From Dactylosporangium sp. AC04546 (GTDB lineage Bacteria; Actinomycetota; Actinomycetes; Mycobacteriales; Micromonosporaceae), in assembly GCF_022095675.1 (NCBI RefSeq), contig NZ_JAHYSG010000034.1, forward strand, positions 1-64,000: a stretch of DNA of 64,000 bases, given 5' to 3'. The notes under the pieces are model-generated. The model was not told the origin of the DNA. It was given only the letters and a program-made list of their open reading frames with translations, and did not search any database. This document shows, in pieces, positions 59,642 through 64,000 of this stretch. Every line of letters starts with the position of its first letter. Within the stretch, counting starts at the first letter, position 1. Both the position numbers and the translations under genes were made by a program.

Positions 59642-61678
59642 CTACACCAGGCCACCCAGCAGCGGGTCGGTGATGGAGTCCGCGCCGTTCTCGATGTGGC
59701 CCGCGTACTCCGCCTCGAAGCCCGGGGCCGTCAGCGTCAGGCCGTACCAGCCGCGGGTCTTACGCACCGGCCAGTCCTCGGCACGGGTCTCGCCCGCGCG
59801 CAGGGTCACGCGGCGGCGCGGCGAGCCGTAGCGGTCCGTCACCGACAGCTCCACCCGCGACGAGGCCGTGTTCGCCAACTCCAGGACCAGGCGGTCGCGG
59901 GGCTCGTCGTAGCGGGCCCGCACCGTCACCGCCGCGCCGGTCGCCGCGCCGCGGAAGTGGCGGTAGAAGCCGTTCGGGCCGTGCACGGCCACGTCGTACG
60001 CGCCAGCGACCAGGGGCCACTCGTCCGACAGCTGCTTGCGCGGCTCCACCGTGTACGTGCGCGGGGCGCCGGTGGTGGAGCGGACGTGGTACACCACCGT
60101 GGCTTCTCCGACGTTGCGGAAATCCACGGCGAACCCGCCACCGGCGCGGCGGCCGTCCGCGTGGTGCGTGTAGGGGATCGCGCGGGCCGGGCGCACGCCC
60201 TGCTCCTGGCGCGGCAGGCGCGGGCCGGCCGGCGGGACCGGCTCCTCGTCGGGCTGCCGCGTCAGCGAGGACGGCTTGAACGTGTCGGTGTCCGGCAGGT
60301 CGACCCGCCGCGAGGCGTTCGGGGTGCGGAAGTCGAACGCGCTGGTCAGGTCGCCGACCACCGCGCGCCGCCAGGGCGTGATGTTCGACTCGACCAGGTC
60401 GCGGTTGCCGCGGGCGAAGCGCGCCTCGAGGAAGCGGATCAGGGACGTGTGGTCGAACAGCTGGGAGTTGACGTAGCCGCCCCGGGTCCACGGCGACACG
60501 ATCAGCATCGGGACCCGCATGCCCAGGCCGTACGGGCCGGGGACGTGTCCGGCGTCGCCGGGGAAGATCTCGTTGGTCACCGGCACCGTCGAGAGGCCCT
60601 GCTCCCGCGAGGCGGGCGGCGTCGGCGGTACCAGATGATCGAAGAAGCCACCCTCCTCGTCATAGGTGATGAAGAGGGCCATCTTGCTCCACACCTGCGG
60701 GTTCGACGCCAGGATGTCGATGACCTTCGAGGTGTACCAGGTGCCGTAGCCGGGCTCCCAGTTCGGGTGCTCGGTGTACGCCTCGGGGGCGACGATCCAC
60801 GACACGGACGGGAGCCGGCCGGCGCGCACGTCGGCGGCGAAGTCGGTCAGCAGCGCGTCGGGGCTGCGGCCGAGCTTCGAGATCTCGGTGCCGGTCTTCG
60901 CCTTGGCCAGCGGGGTGCCGGGGGCGGCGTTCTGGTACTGGTGGAAGTACAGCAGGGAGTTGTCGCCGTAGTTGCCGATGAACGGGTCGCCCGTCCAGCC
61001 CCAGTAGCCCTCGGCGGTGAGGCCGACGCCGACGTCCTGGTAGACCTTCCAGGAGATGCCCGCCCGGTCGAGCCGCTCGGGGTAGGTGGACCAGTCGTAG
61101 CCGAGCTCCGCGTTGGTGATCACCGGGCCGCCGGCCTTGCCGTCGTTGCCGACCCAGCCGCTCCACATGTGGTAGCGGTTCGGGTCGGTCGGGCCGAGCA
61201 GCGAGCAGAAGTAGTTGTCACAGATCGTGAACGCGTCGGCGAGGGCATGCTGGTAGGCGAGGTCGGCCCGGGTGTGGTGGGTCATCGCGGTGACGCCCTT
61301 GTTGGGCACCCACTGGTCGTGCTGCCCGCCGTTCCAGGCGGCGTGGGTGTCGTTCCAGCCGTGCGGCGGGTCGGGCAGGAAGGTCTGGCCGAGGTCGGGC
61401 ACCGGCGGGCGGAACGGCAGCAGGTCGCCCTGGTGCCACACCGGCTTGCCGGACGGCAGGACCACCGGGTGCGGGTCGCCGAACCCGCGGACGCCGCGCA
61501 GCGTGCCGAAGTAGTGGTCGAACGAGCGGTTCTCCTGCATGAGGAACACGACGTGCTCGACGTCCTCGATCGACCCGGTTCGATGGTGAGCGGGGATCGA
61601 CAGGGCCTGCTCGAACGGCAGCGGCACCGCGGCAGCCGCCGCGAGCTGGAGGAATGTACGGCGGTCAACGTTTGCCAT
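59642..61678 (-). CDS. Phospholipase C, phosphocholine-specific type
   Basis: A 678-residue Tat-exported enzyme of the bacterial PLC / acid phosphatase superfamily. The signal has D-R-R-T-F-L-Q-L. The catalytic domain begins with H-V-V-F-L-M-Q-E-N-R-S-F-D-H-Y-F-G-T-L-R, and the metal-binding Y-D-E-E-G-G-F-F-D-H-L lies near residue 340. Two C-terminal beta domains (DUF756 type, from about 470) follow. It cleaves phosphatidylcholine or sphingomyelin, possibly for phosphate. A GTTCACC element on its strand 46-52 bp upstream fits phosphate control. Confidence 0.94.
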   Translation of the reverse strand: MANVDRRTFLQLAAAAAVPLPFEQALSIPAHHRTGSIEDVEHVVFLMQENRSFDHYFGTLRGVRGFGDPHPVVLPSGKPVWHQGDLLPFRPPVPDLGQTFLPDPPHGWNDTHAAWNGGQHDQWVPNKGVTAMTHHTRADLAYQHALADAFTICDNYFCSLLGPTDPNRYHMWSGWVGNDGKAGGPVITNAELGYDWSTYPERLDRAGISWKVYQDVGVGLTAEGYWGWTGDPFIGNYGDNSLLYFHQYQNAAPGTPLAKAKTGTEISKLGRSPDALLTDFAADVRAGRLPSVSWIVAPEAYTEHPNWEPGYGTWYTSKVIDILASNPQVWSKMALFITYDEEGGFFDHLVPPTPPASREQGLSTVPVTNEIFPGDAGHVPGPYGLGMRVPMLIVSPWTRGGYVNSQLFDHTSLIRFLEARFARGNRDLVESNITPWRRAVVGDLTSAFDFRTPNASRRVDLPDTDTFKPSSLTRQPDEEPVPPAGPRLPRQEQGVRPARAIPYTHHADGRRAGGGFAVDFRNVGEATVVYHVRSTTGAPRTYTVEPRKQLSDEWPLVAGAYDVAVHGPNGFYRHFRGAATGAAVTVRARYDEPRDRLVLELANTASSRVELSVTDRYGSPRRRVTLRAGETRAEDWPVRKTRGWYGLTLTAPGFEAEYAGHIENGADSITDPLLGGLV

Positions 61679-61723
61679 GTTCCCGGACGCTAGACCCGGC
61701 ACGTGGCCCGGGGGCGGCAGTGA

Positions 61724-61730
61724 GGTGAAC
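61724..61730 (-). promoter_or_regulatory. Candidate PHO-box unit upstream of phospholipase C
   Basis: The minus strand reads GTTCACC, the consensus unit of actinomycete PhoP sites, 46 bp before the ATG. The adjacent 11-bp units match poorly, so this is at best a half-site. Confidence 0.4.
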
Positions 61731-61788
61731 CCTCAGACGCCGTCATGTCGGCAACCCGGAGGCGCGCTGAAGGCCGTAGAGTGCGCTC

Positions 61789-62328
61789 GTGCGGCGGGTG
61801 TCGGTGGTGGGCAACTCCGGCTCGGGCAAGACGACGGTCGGCCGCGCGCTGGCGACGGCGCTGGGCGTGCCGTTCGTCGAGCTGGACAGCATTTTCCACC
61901 AGCCGGGCTGGCAGCCGCTGGACACCGTGGAGTTCCGCCGCCGGGTGTCTGACGTCTGCACCGCCGACGGCTGGGTGGTCGACGGCAACTACAGTGCGGT
62001 CCGCGACCTGATCTGGGCCCGCGCCGACACGGTGGTCTGGTTCGACCTGCCCCGCCGCACGGTGATGCGCCAGCTCCTGTTCCGCACCCTCCGCCGCGGC
62101 CTGACGGGCGCCGAGCTGTGGAACGGCAACCGCGAACACCTCCGCAACCTGCTGAACACCGACCCGGAGGAGTCGATCCTGCGCTGGGCCTGGGCCAAGC
62201 ACGAGACCTACGGCACCCGATACCGCACCGCGTCCGCCGACCCGCGGTGGTCGGCGCTGACCTTCGTCCGCGTGGCGTCCCGCGCGGACGCCCGCCGTCT
62301 CCTGGAGCGAGCCGGCCCATCCCGGTGA
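61789..62328 (+). CDS. P-loop kinase-like protein (topology modulation type)
   Basis: A 179-residue nucleotide-binding protein. Walker A is V-G-N-S-G-S-G-K-T-T at about 7-16. The L-D-S-I-F-H-Q-P-G-W segment and W-V-V-D-G-N-Y are typical of the FlaR / topology modulation family related to adenylate kinase. It probably phosphorylates a nucleotide or small molecule; exact role unknown. It converges on the LacI gene with a 5-bp gap. Confidence 0.9.
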   Translation: MRRVSVVGNSGSGKTTVGRALATALGVPFVELDSIFHQPGWQPLDTVEFRRRVSDVCTADGWVVDGNYSAVRDLIWARADTVVWFDLPRRTVMRQLLFRTLRRGLTGAELWNGNREHLRNLLNTDPEESILRWAWAKHETYGTRYRTASADPRWSALTFVRVASRADARRLLERAGPSR

Positions 62329-62333
62329 CGGTG

Positions 62334-63374
62334 TCAGGCCGAGGCGCGCAGGACCAGTTCCGGGTTGAAGATGACCGAGCGCGGGGAACGGGCCGGCTCA
62401 CGGAGGCGGGTCAGCAGGAGCTGGGCCATCTCACCGGCCATCTCCTCGACCGGCTGACGGACCGTGCTCAGCGGCGGGTGGCACTCCAACGCGGCCGTGC
62501 TGTCGTCGAAGCCGATGACCGCCACGTCGTCCGGGACGGTCCGGCCGGACTCCTGCAACACGCGCAGGGCGCCGTCGGCCATGAGGTCGTTGGCCACGAA
62601 GATGCCGTCGAGGTCCGGGGCCGTGGTCAGCAGCTTGCGCACGGCGCGCTCGCCGCCTCCCCGGGTGAAGTCGCCCTCCACGTGCAGTGCGGGGCCCAGG
62701 TGGTGGGCCGCCACCGCCTCCTCGTAGCCCGACAGGCGGTCCTGCGCGGCCGGCATGTCGAGTGGGCCGGTGATGGTGGCCAGGCGGCTGCGGCCCAGGG
62801 ACACCAGGCGGTCCACCGCCATCCGCACGCCCGCGCGCTGGTCGACGTCGACGAAGCTCGTGTTCACCGGCCGTCCCGGGCGGCAGGACAGTACAACTGG
62901 GACACCCAGATCCACCAGCTGGGCCGGCAGCGGGTCGTCGACGTGGCTCGAGATGAGCAGGGCGCCGTCGACATGACCCTGGCGCAGGTAGCGCAGCAGG
63001 TGCGGCCTGGCGGGTGGGTCGGCCAGGAAGATGACCAGGTGGATGCCGAGCGGGCGGAGCACCTCCTGCGCGCCGGCGGTCACGCGGCCGAGGAACGGGT
63101 CGGTGAACATCCTGGTCAGGAACGGCGTCTCGTAGCCGCTGCGCTCCGGCTCCGAGACCACCAGCGCGATCGAGTCGGTCCGCCGGGTCACCAGCGAGCG
63201 GGCCGCGAGGTTGGGCACGTAGCCGGTCGCGGCGATCGCGCGCTCCACCGTGCGGCGTAGCTCGGGGTCCACGGTCTGCACGCCGTTGATGACCCGGGAC
63301 ACGGTCGCACGGGACACCCCGGCGTAGTTGGCGACCTGCTCAAGGGTGGGCGGTCGCGAGTCGCTGCCCGTCAT
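62334..63374 (-). CDS. LacI-family transcriptional regulator
   Basis: A 346-residue repressor. The helix-turn-helix L-E-Q-V-A-N-Y-A-G-V-S-R-A-T-V-S-R-V lies at about 11-28, followed by the hinge and a sugar-binding domain with V-I-G-F-D-D-S near the end. The ATG at 63374 was chosen over a longer arginine-rich frame. No sugar genes adjoin it in this window, so its targets may lie beyond the right edge. It is unrelated in position to the repressor at 24758. Confidence 0.92.
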   Translation of the reverse strand: MTGSDSRPPTLEQVANYAGVSRATVSRVINGVQTVDPELRRTVERAIAATGYVPNLAARSLVTRRTDSIALVVSEPERSGYETPFLTRMFTDPFLGRVTAGAQEVLRPLGIHLVIFLADPPARPHLLRYLRQGHVDGALLISSHVDDPLPAQLVDLGVPVVLSCRPGRPVNTSFVDVDQRAGVRMAVDRLVSLGRSRLATITGPLDMPAAQDRLSGYEEAVAAHHLGPALHVEGDFTRGGGERAVRKLLTTAPDLDGIFVANDLMADGALRVLQESGRTVPDDVAVIGFDDSTAALECHPPLSTVRQPVEEMAGEMAQLLLTRLREPARSPRSVIFNPELVLRASA

Positions 63375-63410
63375 GGTTGTCACGGTAGATCGTGCCCCGT
63401 AGCGATGAGG

Positions 63411-63454
63411 AGCCGCGGGTGGACGGAATCGGCGCTTCGCGTCCACCCGCGGCT
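63411..63454 (-). terminator. Strong hairpin after the DUF1996 gene
   Basis: A perfect 14-bp stem, AGCCGCGGGTGGAC with its complement, has a 16-base loop. It begins 28 bp after the DUF1996 stop. It lacks a T-run but is among the most stable hairpins in the window. It also lies 37 bp upstream of the LacI start. Confidence 0.75.
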
Positions 63455-63481
63455 GGAATGAGGGTTAACTTACGGACTTAC

Positions 63482-64000
63482 CTACGGGCGCCCGTCGGCG
63501 CCGCACTTGATCTTCGGACGGATGCAGTCGTTCACGCGGCGCTCCATCTCGGCCTGCGGCCAGGCGTTGAAGAAGTCGCCGTGCATGGTGAACCCGGCCC
63601 CCGACGACAGCCGGATGCGCGACGGGTCGCCGTTCACGGGGTAGCGCAGCACCTGCCGCAGCTTCGGCACGTGCACCGGGTGGGTGCTCGGGCAGGCGTT
63701 GTTGACCGGGTACGCCATGTGGCTCTTGTGGTCGGCGGAGTCCAGGTCGCGCCCGTTCCAGCACTGCGGGAAGTCGAGGTACGACTCCAGCATCGAATCG
63801 GCCGGGCAGTTGATGAAGTCCTTCCCCGCGCCGGCCTCGTTGTGGTGCAGGCAGGACCAGCGGGAGATGGTGGTGGCGTCGGGCGCCGTCGCCTTGGCGT
63901 TGCCGGCGACGATCCGCAGCCCGAAGGGCAGCGGCTGGGTCTGCTCCCGGACGGCGTCGCTCACCCCTTCACCGAGGTAGTAGAACGTGGTGATCACGGG
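63482..64000 (-). CDS. DUF1996 domain protein, 5' end outside the window
   Basis: The C-terminal 172 residues of a longer protein; the frame stays open to the window edge. The DUF1996 pattern is clear: F-P-Q-C-W-N-G-R-D-L-D-S-A-D-H-K-S-H-M-A-Y-P and H-P-V-H-V-P-K-L-R-Q, with conserved cysteines. These are secreted proteins in actinomycetes and fungi, often joined to carbohydrate-binding domains; a role on polysaccharides is likely but unproven. The signal peptide and any N-terminal lectin lie beyond 64000. Confidence 0.88.
   Translation of the reverse strand, partial: PVITTFYYLGEGVSDAVREQTQPLPFGLRIVAGNAKATAPDATTISRWSCLHHNEAGAGKDFINCPADSMLESYLDFPQCWNGRDLDSADHKSHMAYPVNNACPSTHPVHVPKLRQVLRYPVNGDPSRIRLSSGAGFTMHGDFFNAWPQAEMERRVNDCIRPKIKCGADGRP

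Overview
The window is very GC-rich, densely coded DNA of a filamentous actinomycete. Micromonosporaceae (Actinoplanes, Dactylosporangium and relatives) is the best guess. This rests on gene content only: SARP-type and LacI/TetR/MarR regulators, Tat-exported PhoD and phospholipase C, secreted ricin-lectin and GH75 chitosanase proteins, a DUF574 methyltransferase, and a single-chain 1810-residue acyl-CoA carboxylase. GTG starts, 1-4 bp gene overlaps and abutting convergent genes are the rule. I see no rRNA, tRNA, phage, complete IS or CRISPR.

Layout. 1-481 has no convincing gene but carries a covarying hairpin element and a four-copy operator array in front of an alpha/beta hydrolase. 1245-10344 holds an L,D-transpeptidase, a DesK/NarL two-component pair divergent from a membrane-anchored hydrolase, a methyltransferase, an SPFH plus zinc-ribbon pair, an esterase, a two-domain VOC protein and a small ORF. 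10362-12179 is an MFS exporter with a divergent TetR regulator and two identical-type operators. A 162-bp TA-flanked MITE separates that regulator from a DUF427 gene. 13604-25783 is a sugar catabolism region: epimerase, ManD-type dehydratase, ROK kinase, a decayed GH36 alpha-galactosidase, then (after three small genes for exported or unknown proteins) a tight operon of binding protein, two permeases, Gfo/Idh dehydrogenase and TIM-barrel isomerase, divergent from a LacI regulator with a clear operator.

25901-31333 is the giant carboxylase. It is followed by about 620 bp of 123-bp tandem repeats built from GGTCGGTCGACCGACC-like palindromes. 32063-38167 holds the DUF574 methyltransferase, an ABC exporter with its MarR regulator, a membrane/GNAT protein, and a MazG / nucleotidyltransferase pair whose start codons overlap on opposite strands, followed by DUF4291 and an M23 peptidase. 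38253-48914 contains chitosanase, CutC, a desaturase, a beta-lactamase-fold hydrolase, PhoD phosphatase, a secreted lectin and glucose-6-phosphate dehydrogenase with a textbook terminator. 49170-57794 holds an unusual membrane-anchored Hsp70-like protein, a TetR/SRPBCC pair with an operator at their junction, a glutamine-rich coiled-coil protein and a 1196-residue SARP/ATPase/LuxR regulator beside a flavin oxidase. The end carries an acyl-CoA desaturase, a flavin-type reductase-like protein, phospholipase C, a P-loop kinase-like protein, a LacI regulator and a truncated DUF1996 protein.

The strongest candidates for new biology are the Hsp70/lipoyl-like/transmembrane/PH-like protein, the 123-bp palindromic tandem array, the covarying hairpin family present at two sites, and the junction operators. 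Function calls come from motif recognition by eye; no database search was run.
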